Source: Alistipes senegalensis JC50
GTDB lineage: Bacteria > Bacteroidota > Bacteroidia > Bacteroidales > Rikenellaceae
Length of the DNA: 64,000 nucleotides
Assembly (NCBI RefSeq): GCF_025145645.1
Contig: NZ_CP102252.1
Span: 372,001-436,000, forward strand
Direction: 5' to 3'
Position numbers and translations under genes: made by a program. Below, in pieces: positions 9,585 to 19,002 of this stretch. A model generated the notes under the pieces. That model was not told the DNA's origin. It searched no databases and was given only the letters and a program-made list of their open reading frames with translations. The stretch's first letter is position 1; every line of letters starts with the position of its first letter.

Positions 9585-11441
9585 TTACCACCCGGAATTC
9601 TGCCAGCGCTTGTTGGTCAGCGAATAGAGGTTGTTCGCCTCGGTTTCGGGGATCGGAAGCAGCACGTCGCGCGGCTGCGTACTGGCGTTCCGCAGGAGGT
9701 CTGTCCGGCGCTCATAAGTGTAGGTGTCGTCGGGATTCTTCGTGATCCACATGACGGTCAGCCTCTCGCAGGGAATCTTGAAATACTGCTGGTAGAGCTG
9801 CGAACCGGCGAAAGCCTCGGCCCAGCGGCGGACATCGAAATAGCGGCACTCCTCGTAGCAGAGCTCCACCATACGTTCGTGCCTTACCCGCAAGATCATC
9901 TCCGCCTGCGTCAGATCGTCCGGCAGGGCCGGCATGCCCACGCGGCTGCGGATGTCGTTCACCTGCGCCTTGGCAACGTCCAGCTCCCCGGCCTCGGCGG
10001 CGGCTTCGGCCAGATTGAGCTTGATCTCCGCCAGCCGGAAGAACTTCCAGGGCGCCGCATCGACCTTGTTGTCGGTAGCATCGACATCGGGCGCGATGTA
10101 TTTCCGGTAATAGTAACCGGTGCGCGTAAAGCGGTTCTCGCTGGTGTCGTCGCTGACCCCGTTCTCGCCGCCGACAAAGGTTTCGACGGTACGCAGTTCC
10201 CCGCCCCACAGAATCTTATCGCCGTTGCGGATGATGCAAGCCTCCATGCGCGGATCGCGGGGAGCCGCATAGGGATCGTCGGGATCATATCCCAGATCCA
10301 GCGCTTTCTGGTTGTAGTTGGGTGTCTTGGTGGCCGTATAGGGATTGGCAAGGTCCAGCAGCGGTTCGGCCACGGTTCCGTCGGCGTTCAGCACTTCATA
10401 GGCATCGACCATCTCCTGAGTCGGCACGACGCCGGCACGGGTCGTATTGTTAGGCCAGTTCAGAGCGCCGATATAATTGTGGTCGATGTAATTCTGCCGG
10501 CTGGTGGCCTGGTAGATCGTCTCCCGGTCATCGGCCGATGTCAGCGAAATCGACGTGAACAGCTCCTTGTAGGCTGCCGCCTTGCCCGTATAGAGTCGGG
10601 GATTGGAAACAGACGTTTTGAGCGAATAACCGTTGGATTCGAGCGCCTCCACGGCCTGCTGATTCACCTGGAAAGCCGTTTTCCAATGCGACGCCTTCTG
10701 GTCGGCGGAATAATCCTCGCTGTGTACCGGGCTGGCGGCGAACAGGTAAGCCTTCGACTTGATGCACCATGCCAGCGCCTTGGTCATACGCTTGACATCG
10801 GAGGGGTTGTCGATCCGCCACGGCAGTTCGTTCGTATCGATGGCGGCCGTACACTCGGCGTCGATCAGTTCGGCGAGCTCCCAGACAGTACGCTTTTTCA
10901 GCGTCGAGTAGTCGTAATCGTCGGGATAGCCGTTCGGTTCATAGGCGAAAGCTCCGAACCATTTGAGCATTTCCAGCATATAATAGGCGCGCAGCACGTG
11001 CGCCTCGGCGCGCCAGCGGGCACGCTCGCTCTCGGAATTGACACCCGCCTTGTCGATGTATTGCAGGAAAGTCGTGCAATACCGCAACTGCAACATGTAA
11101 GCGCTGTAATAGTTCTCATCATCGCTGTAGTCGCGTACCGGATGCGAAGAGGCCGTGCCGCCGCTCGTGTACATCTTGGCGGGAATGGCGTCGTTGATCG
11201 TTCCCGAAACCAGGTAGCCTTCGTCCGAAAGCGCTGTCGGAGCGTTGCAGACCCAATAATAGGAGGTACCCTTCGTCGGAAGTTTGCTGTAACAGGTATT
11301 CAGGTAAGCGGCCGTCTTGTCGTGGTCGGCGAAGATCTGGTCGAGCGTCTCGCGGCCGTCCGGCGTAGTGTCGAGAAGCGAACACCCCTGACCCGCGAAA
11401 GCCGCCAGCAACACAGCACCGACATATCGTATGATTTTCAT
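9585..11441 (-). CDS. SusD/RagB-family outer-membrane lipoprotein
   Basis: A 618-residue lipoprotein with lipobox Cys20 (AAFAGQGC) followed by LLDTTPDGRETLDQIF, a standard SusD opening. Family landmarks include EAHVLRAYYMLEMLKWFGAF, FRLAEIKLNLAEAAAEAGE, VNDIRSRVGMPALP, CYEECRYFDVRRW and the terminal NKRWQNSGW. It is the partner of the SusC gene 21 bases upstream. It probably binds the incoming glycan at the cell surface and forms the lid of the SusC transporter. Two different SusD proteins in one operon suggest two import systems for different fragments of one complex glycan. Confidence 0.95.
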   Translation of the reverse strand: MKIIRYVGAVLLAAFAGQGCSLLDTTPDGRETLDQIFADHDKTAAYLNTCYSKLPTKGTSYYWVCNAPTALSDEGYLVSGTINDAIPAKMYTSGGTASSHPVRDYSDDENYYSAYMLQLRYCTTFLQYIDKAGVNSESERARWRAEAHVLRAYYMLEMLKWFGAFAYEPNGYPDDYDYSTLKKRTVWELAELIDAECTAAIDTNELPWRIDNPSDVKRMTKALAWCIKSKAYLFAASPVHSEDYSADQKASHWKTAFQVNQQAVEALESNGYSLKTSVSNPRLYTGKAAAYKELFTSISLTSADDRETIYQATSRQNYIDHNYIGALNWPNNTTRAGVVPTQEMVDAYEVLNADGTVAEPLLDLANPYTATKTPNYNQKALDLGYDPDDPYAAPRDPRMEACIIRNGDKILWGGELRTVETFVGGENGVSDDTSENRFTRTGYYYRKYIAPDVDATDNKVDAAPWKFFRLAEIKLNLAEAAAEAGELDVAKAQVNDIRSRVGMPALPDDLTQAEMILRVRHERMVELCYEECRYFDVRRWAEAFAGSQLYQQYFKIPCERLTVMWITKNPDDTYTYERRTDLLRNASTQPRDVLLPIPETEANNLYSLTNKRWQNSGW

Positions 11442-11462
11442 AATCGCTGAGATTTTGAGGTT

Positions 11463-14400
11463 TTAGAGTTTGAGCTGTACGGAAAAACTGATATTGCGCG
11501 TCAGCGGATACTGGTTCTCGTTGTCCTGCTCGGGGTCGAAACTATGCGCCTTCATGTTGTTGGTGCTCCAAAGGTTCTGACCCGAAACGGCGAGGCGGAT
11601 TCCGCCGATGCCCATACGCTTCATCCACTTTTGCGGAAGCGAAAAACCGATTTCCAGATTTTTCAGCCGGACGTAGGACATATCGCTGACCACATAGTCG
11701 TTGCGGTCGTTCACGCCGTTGCCCGCCAGCGTATAACCGGACCGGAGCGCCTGATAGGTGATCTTCTCACCGCGCTCGAAACGCTCTTTGGTCCATGCGT
11801 GGGTCTCCCACTCGCCGGTCAGGTGGCCGTTGCCGAACATACCCAGGGAATACACGCCCTGCTTATGCCCAACGCCCTGCCACTGCATGCTGAAATCCAG
11901 ATTCTTCCATGACAGCGACATCGACGCGCCATAGGTGATTTCAGGCGTTCCGGATGGATAACCGTACGGAATCTGGTCCTTGATGTCGATCTGCCCGTCA
12001 CCGTTCTGATCGACGAATTTCCACTGTCCCAGGAAAGCATTGACGAATCCGCCCTTACTGTACATGGCACTGTACTTCGCCAGATCCTCTTCAGTATTGA
12101 TATAGCCGTTGCCGGCGCCGTCCTTGTAATCGACCTGCAACACCCAGGTCTGCCCGATCGGGAAACCGGTCTGACGATAGGGATAGAGATAGCCGTCGCG
12201 GCCCGTCGGCAGACGCACCTCATCGGCTTCGAGCACCTTGTTGCGGGCGAAGTTATAGTTGCCCGAAACATGGATGAACCAATCCTTGCCGAAAGCTTTC
12301 TGCCACCCGAGCACCATCTCGTAGCCGTGGTTCTGGACCTTGCCCATGTTCACGCGGGGCAGTACCGAGGAGGGAAGACCCTGAACAAGGGGAACCGTCG
12401 AACGGGCGACGAGAATATCTTCGCGCATTTCCCTGAAATAGTCGAAGTTGAACGAAAAACCGTTCAGAAAATTGATGTCGAGACCGTAGTTCTGCTGCCG
12501 TGCCTTTTCCCATTTCAGATCAGGATTGCCCAGCAGCGAGGTGGCGACGTAGTTGCCGCGTCCCAGCGACGAAAGAACGGTGCCGTCGGTCACCCAGCCC
12601 TGATTGTAAGCCACGCGCACGTCGTCCAAATAGAGGAATCGGCTCTCGCCCAGACGGTCGTTACCCACGATACCGTACGATGCGCGGATCTTGAAGAAAT
12701 CGATCCATTTGCGGTCGATGTTGTCCTTGAAGAACTTCTCCTCGCTGAGCGTCCAGCCCACTGAAACGGCGGGAAAAATACCCCAACGGTTCTCCTTGGA
12801 GAACTGCTCCGAACCGTTGATACCCACGTTGACCTCGGCCGTATAGCGGTTGTCGAAAGTATAGGTCGCACGGGCCGACATGTAGAGCATGTTATAGGGC
12901 AGATAGAGCGAAGCCGCCGAATTGCTGACCGAGTTATCCAGCTGGCCGAGCACCATGACATGCACGTCGTGTTTCTCGTTGAACAACCGGTCGTAATTGA
13001 GCGAAAGCTGCGTGTTAAACTTGTAGTAGGAGCTCTGTCCGCGGCCGCCATTCAGGAAACTCAGGCCTTCGGTATCGGCATGGATGCCGTCGAACGCAAC
13101 GTCGGTATGGTCCCAAGTCCAGTAGGACTCCTCGTCGGGGCTCTTGGCCTGATAGAAACCGTAGCGGTTGTAAGCCTGCGTCGCCTTGGTAAAGCCCGAG
13201 GCATAGAGGTCGTAGGAGAACATGGCGCGGAATTTCAGGCCCTTCACCAGTTTCTTCATATCCCAGTCGAGCGAAGCGCTGGTATTGACCGTGGTCTTCA
13301 TCTGTCGGATGTAACCACCCATGTTCATACGCGGATAGAGCTGATAACCCGAACCGTCCTGCACCCAGCCGCCTTCGGGCAGCGGATCGCCGTTCTTGTC
13401 GGTGGCACCTGCGGGAAGCGCAGGACCGGGTGCTGTCGGCGGCACGCGGTTCAGACCGCCCAGAATATAGGTGGTACCGGCGGCATCGAAATTAAGATCG
13501 TTCGAAGTGTCGAGGCCATCACCCCAGACGATCCGGTTGACTTTGTTGAGGTAAGAACTGACATTGAGGCTGAATTTCAGGTCGTCGGTGATCTTGTAGT
13601 CGATGTTCGCACGCACGCTCACGCGCTTGAGCCAGAAGCTCGGGTCATAGCCCCGGGTCGATTCGGGCAGGAACTTGAAAACGCTGCCCTGGTCGATATA
13701 GGAGGCGTTCATGAAGTACTGGAGACGGTCCGTACCGCCCGAAACGTTGGCGTTGATCTTCCACTGCGAACCCATCTGGGTATATTCGTCATAGGGGTCG
13801 CGGTTGGGGAAGAACGTGGGATCGGCCCCGCTGCGGAACTGCTCGATCTGCCATTCGTTGTACACGGGCGATTTGCCGTCGTTGGCCGCACGCTCGTTCA
13901 GCAGGGCGGCATAGTCCCACGAATCCATCTTCATGGCGCCGCGCCAGAGAATCTGCTGGAAGCCGTAGTCGGCCGTGATGGTCACGGCGGCCTTGCCGAC
14001 GCTGCCCCGGCGCGTGGTGACGTAAATCACGCCGTTGGCGCCGCGGACGCCGAATACGCCCGTCGCGGCGGCGTCCTTGAGGATGGTCACGTTCTCGACC
14101 TCGTTGGCATCGAGCGAACTGAGGTCGTCACGGGGCACGCCGTCGATCAGTATCAGCGGCGAAGAGTCGCCGGTGGTGCTGACGCCGCGCAGTTTCATGT
14201 TGACCTTCTCGGCGCCGGGCTGTCCCGAGGTCTGCGTCACGGTCAGACCCGGCAGACGACCCGCCAGCGCCGTGGAGAAGTTGGAAACCGGAGCGCGCTT
14301 CAGGTCGGTGTTGCCGACCGAAGCGACCGAACCGGTTACGGAAACCTTTTTCTGGGTACCGTAGGCGACCACGACCACCTCGTCGATCACTTTGCGGTCG

Positions 14401-14735
14401 GGTTCGAGTTTTACGGTGAAATCAGTGCGGGAACCTAATTCGAGTTTGGCAGTTTTGTACCCCAAATACATGACGGACACCGTTTTGTGGGGGGGGGAAA
14501 CGGTGAGCTTGAATGAGCCGTCCAACCCGGAGTTGGTTCCGATAGTGGTGCCGTCAACGATAATGTTGGCACCCACGACGGGCATGCCGTTTTCATCGAG
14601 GACCTTGCCGGTAATTTCATGCGATTGGGCAAACAGACTGCCCGGCATACACAGCGCGATCATCCACGCGCCGACCGCGAGCCACCTGACCACTCCGGTG
14701 CAGAATCGCTGACACGGTAGTTTGAAATGATTCAT
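11463..14735 (-). CDS. SusC/RagA-family TonB-dependent transporter
   Basis: A 1090-residue SusC-type transporter and the first gene of the leftward operon. It has a signal peptide ending near SLFAQ, a carboxypeptidase-regulatory-like domain (ITGKVLDENGMPVVGANIIVDGT, about residues 40-115), the classical VVVAYGTQKKVSVTGSV motif, a plug (PLILIDGVPRDDLSSLDANEVENVTILKDAAATGVFG) and a barrel ending NISFSVQLKL. It imports oligosaccharides across the outer membrane with TonB energy. Codons 80-83 contain a run of nine C residues (14489-14497 as G on the plus strand), where a one-base slip would truncate the protein. A palindromic LacI-type operator and a TAAATTTG box lie upstream. Confidence 0.95.
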   Translation of the reverse strand: MNHFKLPCQRFCTGVVRWLAVGAWMIALCMPGSLFAQSHEITGKVLDENGMPVVGANIIVDGTTIGTNSGLDGSFKLTVSPPHKTVSVMYLGYKTAKLELGSRTDFTVKLEPDRKVIDEVVVVAYGTQKKVSVTGSVASVGNTDLKRAPVSNFSTALAGRLPGLTVTQTSGQPGAEKVNMKLRGVSTTGDSSPLILIDGVPRDDLSSLDANEVENVTILKDAAATGVFGVRGANGVIYVTTRRGSVGKAAVTITADYGFQQILWRGAMKMDSWDYAALLNERAANDGKSPVYNEWQIEQFRSGADPTFFPNRDPYDEYTQMGSQWKINANVSGGTDRLQYFMNASYIDQGSVFKFLPESTRGYDPSFWLKRVSVRANIDYKITDDLKFSLNVSSYLNKVNRIVWGDGLDTSNDLNFDAAGTTYILGGLNRVPPTAPGPALPAGATDKNGDPLPEGGWVQDGSGYQLYPRMNMGGYIRQMKTTVNTSASLDWDMKKLVKGLKFRAMFSYDLYASGFTKATQAYNRYGFYQAKSPDEESYWTWDHTDVAFDGIHADTEGLSFLNGGRGQSSYYKFNTQLSLNYDRLFNEKHDVHVMVLGQLDNSVSNSAASLYLPYNMLYMSARATYTFDNRYTAEVNVGINGSEQFSKENRWGIFPAVSVGWTLSEEKFFKDNIDRKWIDFFKIRASYGIVGNDRLGESRFLYLDDVRVAYNQGWVTDGTVLSSLGRGNYVATSLLGNPDLKWEKARQQNYGLDINFLNGFSFNFDYFREMREDILVARSTVPLVQGLPSSVLPRVNMGKVQNHGYEMVLGWQKAFGKDWFIHVSGNYNFARNKVLEADEVRLPTGRDGYLYPYRQTGFPIGQTWVLQVDYKDGAGNGYINTEEDLAKYSAMYSKGGFVNAFLGQWKFVDQNGDGQIDIKDQIPYGYPSGTPEITYGASMSLSWKNLDFSMQWQGVGHKQGVYSLGMFGNGHLTGEWETHAWTKERFERGEKITYQALRSGYTLAGNGVNDRNDYVVSDMSYVRLKNLEIGFSLPQKWMKRMGIGGIRLAVSGQNLWSTNNMKAHSFDPEQDNENQYPLTRNISFSVQLKL

Positions 14736-14838
14736 AGGCGATAATTTGTAGTTTCTTGTATCTGTTTATTAAGGAACGCCCGGAGGCGGTTCCGTTTGGG
14801 TATTTCCGAATACCGGAGCATCGTGCAGTTCCGAATCT

Positions 14839-14854
14839 ACTTAAACGTTTAAGT
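14839..14854. promoter_or_regulatory. LacI-type operator 2 (SusC operon)
   Basis: ACTTAAACGTTTAAGT is a perfect 16-base palindrome, which is typical for LacI-family dimers with a central CG. It lies about 100 bases before the SusC start codon and 27 bases downstream of the putative -7 box, in the leader of the leftward operon. Confidence 0.75.
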
Positions 14855-14881
14855 AAACAGGGCTTAAAAAAGATGAACCGG

Positions 14882-14889
14882 CAAATTTA
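14882..14889 (-). promoter_or_regulatory. Putative -7 promoter element of the leftward SusCD operon
   Basis: On the minus strand this reads TAAATTTG, an exact match to the Bacteroidetes -7 consensus TAnnTTTG. No good -33 TTTG was found. Position and orientation fit transcription into the SusC gene through operator 2. Confidence 0.5.
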
Positions 14890-15375
14890 CGGTCTGCCAT
14901 AGGGATTCATCTTCACCCGAATCATCCGAAATCAGACTCGGAACTGGCTCAATCCGCATGTGCCGACAGAATACCGCACTGCATAACAGTCATTTACCAA
15001 TCAAGGTACTGTCATACCCGTCTGCACCCTGCCGCACCCATTCCACTCCGGCACATCTTCACTCGCTTCTTATCGGAACCGGTTTTCCACTTAATTGATA
15101 AAGCAATCGGCAGTCAAAAACCCGTTTCTCCAACACAAATATAAGTAAAAATTCGAAATGCCTGCCGATTTTACAAGAAAAAAGCAGAAAAAATTCGACT
15201 TTTTACAATACCTATATATAATATCGGGCTTGAAAAATAACCGATTAATTAATAAATATTTTTCAAATATCTCCTCCGCAAACAGGCAGAGCCAACGTAA
15301 GATAGCCCCCTGTCTGCAAACGGACGGGTTCCATAAAAAAGCAGACGCTTTTTTAATAAAAACAAGGCAATAAAT

Positions 15376-15405
15376 TTTGATATTCAAAAAAAAGCGGTAA
15401 TTTTA
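15376..15405 (+). promoter_or_regulatory. Putative promoter of the rightward enzyme operon
   Basis: TTTG at 15376-15379 and TAATTTTA at 15398-15405 are separated by 18 bases. This is close to the Bacteroidetes sigma consensus (TTTG, 19-21 bases, TAnnTTTG; one mismatch). LacI-type operator 3 begins 7 bases after the -7 box, so a bound repressor would cover the start of transcription. Confidence 0.55.
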
Positions 15406-15412
15406 CAATCGA

Positions 15413-15428
15413 ATTTTAACGGTTAAGT
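15413..15428. promoter_or_regulatory. LacI-type operator 3 (enzyme operon)
   Basis: ATTTTAACGGTTAAGT shares 13 of 16 positions with the perfect palindrome at 14839-14854, including the central ACG and the whole TTAAGT right arm. It overlaps the predicted transcription start of the GH2 operon. It is a weaker site than operators 1 and 2. Confidence 0.6.
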
Positions 15429-15462
15429 AGATGTTTAGGTTGTTGTGACGGCATTCACACGG

Positions 15463-15496
15463 CCGCGAAAAGGCCACCGAAAGGCTCTTTTCGCGG
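15463..15496 (+). other. Leader hairpin in the 5' UTR of the GH2 operon
   Basis: CCGCGAAAAG (15463-15472) pairs perfectly with CTTTTCGCGG (15487-15496) around a 14-base loop. It lies in the roughly 180-base leader between the predicted transcription start and the GH2 start codon. It lacks a T tract, so it is more likely a leader structure than a terminator. Confidence 0.45.
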
Positions 15497-15594
15497 TCCG
15501 GAGCCGTCCAAAAAGTACGAACCCGGCTTTCAGCGCGCAAAAACATAGCTTAATCGAGCAAAGTAAAACAAACCAAGAAAAAGATAAATCCGAT

Positions 15595-18003
15595 ATGAAC
15601 ACGACATTCACCAAACTGACCGCCACCCTCGCGCTGCTGTTCGCAGCAGGAAGTCTGACGGCCGGCGAGAAGAGTTCGCTCGACGGCAAATGGAGGCTCG
15701 ACTACTGGCCCCAGGGAGACACTCCGATCGTGTCGCCTGCCGACGCCCGGCAAGTCGAGATGAAAACCATCGACGCGACCGTTCCGGGGAACGTGGAACT
15801 GGACCTGCTGGCCGCGGGGCTGATCGAGCAGCCCGAAATCGGCAGCAATGTCTACGACCTGCGCCCGTGGGAAGGTTACCAATGGCGTTACAGCCGTACG
15901 TTCGCCACCCCCGAACATGCGGACGGCGACCGCATCCGGCTCAATTTCAACGGTATCGACTGTTATGCCGACATCTGGGTCAACGGCCGTCAGGTCGGAT
16001 CGGCTGACAACATGCTCATCGAACACCGCTTCGATGTGACCGAAGCGCTGAAACCCGCCGGCGAAGAAAACACGCTGGAGGTCTACATCCGTTCGTCGGT
16101 GATCGAGGGCCGCCAGTACATTCCGCCGACGATCAGCATCAATTTCGCACAAGTCGAATCGGTCTACGCACGCCGTGCACCCCACACCTACGGCTGGGAC
16201 ATCATGCCGCGGCTGGTGAGCGCCGGACTGTGGCGCAGCGTGGAGCTGGAGGTGCTGAAACCCGTGCATTTGCGTGACGTACACTGGTTCACGACCTCCG
16301 TGGACGTTCCCAACAAGCAGGCCACGGTCTTCCTGGACTACACAATCTCGCTGCCGACCTCGATGCAGGACGGCAGGATCACGACCGAATTTTCACTGAG
16401 CCGCAACGGCAAACAAGTGGCCATGTACCGCGCCAAGGTGACATCGCATGCCGCACGCCACATCCTCGGACTCGGGGATGTCGAGTTCTGGTGGCCTCGC
16501 GGCTATGGCGAACCGGCGCTCTACGACGCCGAGGTGAAGCTCATGGACGAAGCCGGCAATACGCTCGACATCGACCGCCGCCGCATCGGCATCCGCACCG
16601 TGCGCCTCGATTTCACCCCGACCCACACGCCCGAGAATCCGGGCCGTTTCTGCTTCGTCGTCAACGGCGAGAAAATTTTCGCCCGCGGCAGCAACTGGAC
16701 CCCGATGGACGCCCTCCACAGCCGCGACACGCAATGGCTCGACCGCACGTTCGGCCTGGTCACCGACCTGAACTGCAACATGATCCGCTGCTGGGGCGGC
16801 AACGTCTACGAGGACACCCGCTTCTACGAACTATGCGACGAGAACGGCGTGATGGTGTGGCAGGACTTCGGCATGGGATGCACGTTCTACTCGCAGCGTG
16901 ACGAATTCGCCCGCGCCATCGAGCGCGAAGTGACTTCCGTGGTGATGAAACTGCGCTCGCACCCCTCGATCGCCCTCTGGTCGGGCAACAACGAGAACGA
17001 CCAGACGCTGACCATCGGGACGCTGGCGCCGTTCCGCATCGACCCCAACCGCGACGTGGTGTCGCGGCAGGTGATCCCGATGGTGCTCTACGAGCTCGAC
17101 CCCTCGCGCAGCTACCTCCCCTCGTCGCCCTACTGGAGCGAAGAGGTCTGCCGGCAGGGCTACAGCACCGCCCTGCTGCCCGAAGACCACCTGTGGGGTC
17201 CCCGCGGCTACTACAAGGACCCGTTCTACACCAACGCCAACTGTCTTTTCGTCAGCGAAATCGGCTACCACGGCATGCCCAACCGGCCGAGCCTCGAAAA
17301 GATGTTCCCGGCCGAAACGGTCTACCCGTGGACCGACAGGAAAGAGTTCCGCTGGAATGAGGACTGGCTCACCAAGGCCGTGCGCATCTTCCGGGAGTGG
17401 GGCTATACGCCCGAGCGCAACAACCTGATGATCAACCAGGTCCGACTGCTCTTCGGCGAAGTGCCGACCCGGCTCGACGATTTCATCTTCGCGTCGCAGT
17501 CGGTGCAGGCCGAGGCGATGAAATTCTTCGTCGAGATCTACCGCGGCAACAAGTTCGCCCCGAAGACCGGCATCCTGTGGTGGAACATCCGCGACGGATG
17601 GCCCGTGATCTCCGACGCCGTGGTCGACTACTACTTCTCGCCCAAAATGGCCTACCGGTTCCTGCGCAACGTGCAGCGCAACGTCTGCGTGCTGATCAAC
17701 GACGCCGCGGACGGCAGCCACCCGCTCGTCGCCACCAACGACACGCGCAGCGCCGCCGAGGGTACGGTCCGCGTCAGCGACGCGGCCTCGGGACGCGAAA
17801 TCTTCCGCGGCAGCTACACCGTCGGGGCAAACGCCCGTGCGGAGATCGCCCGCCTGCCCGAAATGCAGGGCCAGGGCATCCTGCTGATCGAATACACGAC
17901 GCCCGAAGGCTCGTTCAAAAACCACTATCTCTACGGCCGGGCGCCGTTCCGGCTGGACGAATACCGCAAACTGCTGCGCAAAACGAAAATATACGATCTC
18001 TAA
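15595..18003 (+). CDS. GH2 glycoside hydrolase, beta-mannosidase-like
   Basis: An 802-residue exported enzyme. ATG at 15595 starts a signal peptide (MNTTFTKLTATLALLFAAGSLTAG). The order of domains is that of GH2: jelly-roll sugar-binding domain (ATVPGNVELDLLAAGLI, about residues 40-190), immunoglobulin-like domain, then a TIM barrel with NMIRCWGGNVYEDTRFYELC. The acid/base is probably Glu467 in WSGNNEND and the nucleophile Glu555 in VSEIGY. The WSGNNE and RCWGGN motifs are typical of beta-mannosidases rather than beta-galactosidases of GH2. It likely removes terminal beta-mannose in the periplasm. It is the first gene of the rightward operon, 9 bases before the ROK kinase. Confidence 0.88.
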   Translation: MNTTFTKLTATLALLFAAGSLTAGEKSSLDGKWRLDYWPQGDTPIVSPADARQVEMKTIDATVPGNVELDLLAAGLIEQPEIGSNVYDLRPWEGYQWRYSRTFATPEHADGDRIRLNFNGIDCYADIWVNGRQVGSADNMLIEHRFDVTEALKPAGEENTLEVYIRSSVIEGRQYIPPTISINFAQVESVYARRAPHTYGWDIMPRLVSAGLWRSVELEVLKPVHLRDVHWFTTSVDVPNKQATVFLDYTISLPTSMQDGRITTEFSLSRNGKQVAMYRAKVTSHAARHILGLGDVEFWWPRGYGEPALYDAEVKLMDEAGNTLDIDRRRIGIRTVRLDFTPTHTPENPGRFCFVVNGEKIFARGSNWTPMDALHSRDTQWLDRTFGLVTDLNCNMIRCWGGNVYEDTRFYELCDENGVMVWQDFGMGCTFYSQRDEFARAIEREVTSVVMKLRSHPSIALWSGNNENDQTLTIGTLAPFRIDPNRDVVSRQVIPMVLYELDPSRSYLPSSPYWSEEVCRQGYSTALLPEDHLWGPRGYYKDPFYTNANCLFVSEIGYHGMPNRPSLEKMFPAETVYPWTDRKEFRWNEDWLTKAVRIFREWGYTPERNNLMINQVRLLFGEVPTRLDDFIFASQSVQAEAMKFFVEIYRGNKFAPKTGILWWNIRDGWPVISDAVVDYYFSPKMAYRFLRNVQRNVCVLINDAADGSHPLVATNDTRSAAEGTVRVSDAASGREIFRGSYTVGANARAEIARLPEMQGQGILLIEYTTPEGSFKNHYLYGRAPFRLDEYRKLLRKTKIYDL

Positions 18004-18012
18004 ATACACATA

Positions 18013-18990
18013 ATGGCTACAACGAACATGAAAGAAAACATCATCGGCGTCGACATCGGAGGCACCAAATGCGCCGTCACCTACGGACAGCAGGAGGGCA
18101 ACCGGGTAACGATCCTCGATAAGGAGTGTTTCCGCACCTCCGACGTCGCCCGGACCATAGAGCAGCTCAAAACCAGCATCCGGAACGTCATGGGACGCCA
18201 CGGCCTCGACGCGGGCAACACCCGGGCCATCGGCATCAGCTGCGGAGGCCCGCTGGACAGCCGCACGGGTGTGGTGATGTCGCCCCCCAACCTGCCCGGC
18301 TGGGACAACATCCCCATCGTCGAAATCTTCGGAAAGGAGTTCGGCATCCGCACCGCCATCCACAACGACGCCAACGCCTGCGCGCTGGCCGAATGGCAGT
18401 TCGGAGCCGGGGCGGGCACCCGGAACATGGTCTTCCTGACCTTCGGCACGGGCCTCGGCGCCGGGCTGATCCTCGACGGACGCATCTACACCGGAACCAA
18501 CGACAACGCCGGGGAGCTGGGGCACATCCGCCTGAGCGATTTCGGGCCCGTGGGTTACGGCAAATGCGGCTCGTTCGAAGGATTCTGCAGCGGCGGCGGC
18601 ATCCGCCAGCTGGCGCAGTTCGCCGTAAAGGAGCGCCTGCAGATGGGCGAAAAGGTCGCGTGGTGCCCCGAGGGCGATACCGACAGGATCGACGCCCGGC
18701 TGGTGGCACAGGCCGCCGCAGACGGCGACGCCCTGGCGATGGAAATCTACCGCACTTCGGCCCGCTACCTGGGCAGGGGGCTGTCGATCGTCATCGACCT
18801 GATCAACCCCGAGATGATCGTCATCGGCAGCATCTACGCCCGCAACGAGAGCCTGATGAAACCCTATATGGAGGAGGTCGTCGCCCGCGAAGCGCTCTCC
18901 CACGCCCGGCGTGTCTGCCGCGTGGTTCCCGCGGCGTTGGGCGAGGCGATCGGCGACTATGCGGCGCTGTCGGTGGCCGCCAACGCATAA
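18013..18990 (+). CDS. ROK-family sugar kinase
   Basis: A 325-residue cytoplasmic protein without a DNA-binding domain, so a kinase rather than a repressor. The ATP phosphate motif VDIGGTK is at residues 13-19, the catalytic Asp lies in HNDANACALAEW, and the second glycine loop is TFGTGLGAGLI. The usual ROK zinc motif (CxCGxxGCxE) is replaced by a KCGSFEGFCSGGGI segment with only two cysteines. It is predicted to phosphorylate a hexose (glucose, mannose or a relative) released by the enzymes of this operon. MKENII at 18028 is an alternative start. It sits between the GH2 gene and the SIS isomerase, with gaps of 9 and 12 bases. Confidence 0.85.
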   Translation: MATTNMKENIIGVDIGGTKCAVTYGQQEGNRVTILDKECFRTSDVARTIEQLKTSIRNVMGRHGLDAGNTRAIGISCGGPLDSRTGVVMSPPNLPGWDNIPIVEIFGKEFGIRTAIHNDANACALAEWQFGAGAGTRNMVFLTFGTGLGAGLILDGRIYTGTNDNAGELGHIRLSDFGPVGYGKCGSFEGFCSGGGIRQLAQFAVKERLQMGEKVAWCPEGDTDRIDARLVAQAAADGDALAMEIYRTSARYLGRGLSIVIDLINPEMIVIGSIYARNESLMKPYMEEVVAREALSHARRVCRVVPAALGEAIGDYAALSVAANA

Positions 18991-19002
18991 AACCGTACGA
19001 AG

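Larger units (their letters stand above)
14736..15594. other. AT-rich divergent intergenic region of the polysaccharide locus
   Basis: These 859 bases separate two divergent operons and hold no convincing gene; the short open frames here lack family features. The region contains operators 2 and 3, a minus-strand -7 box, a plus-strand promoter, an AT-rich tract at about 15160-15420 and a leader hairpin at 15463-15496. Confidence 0.7.
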
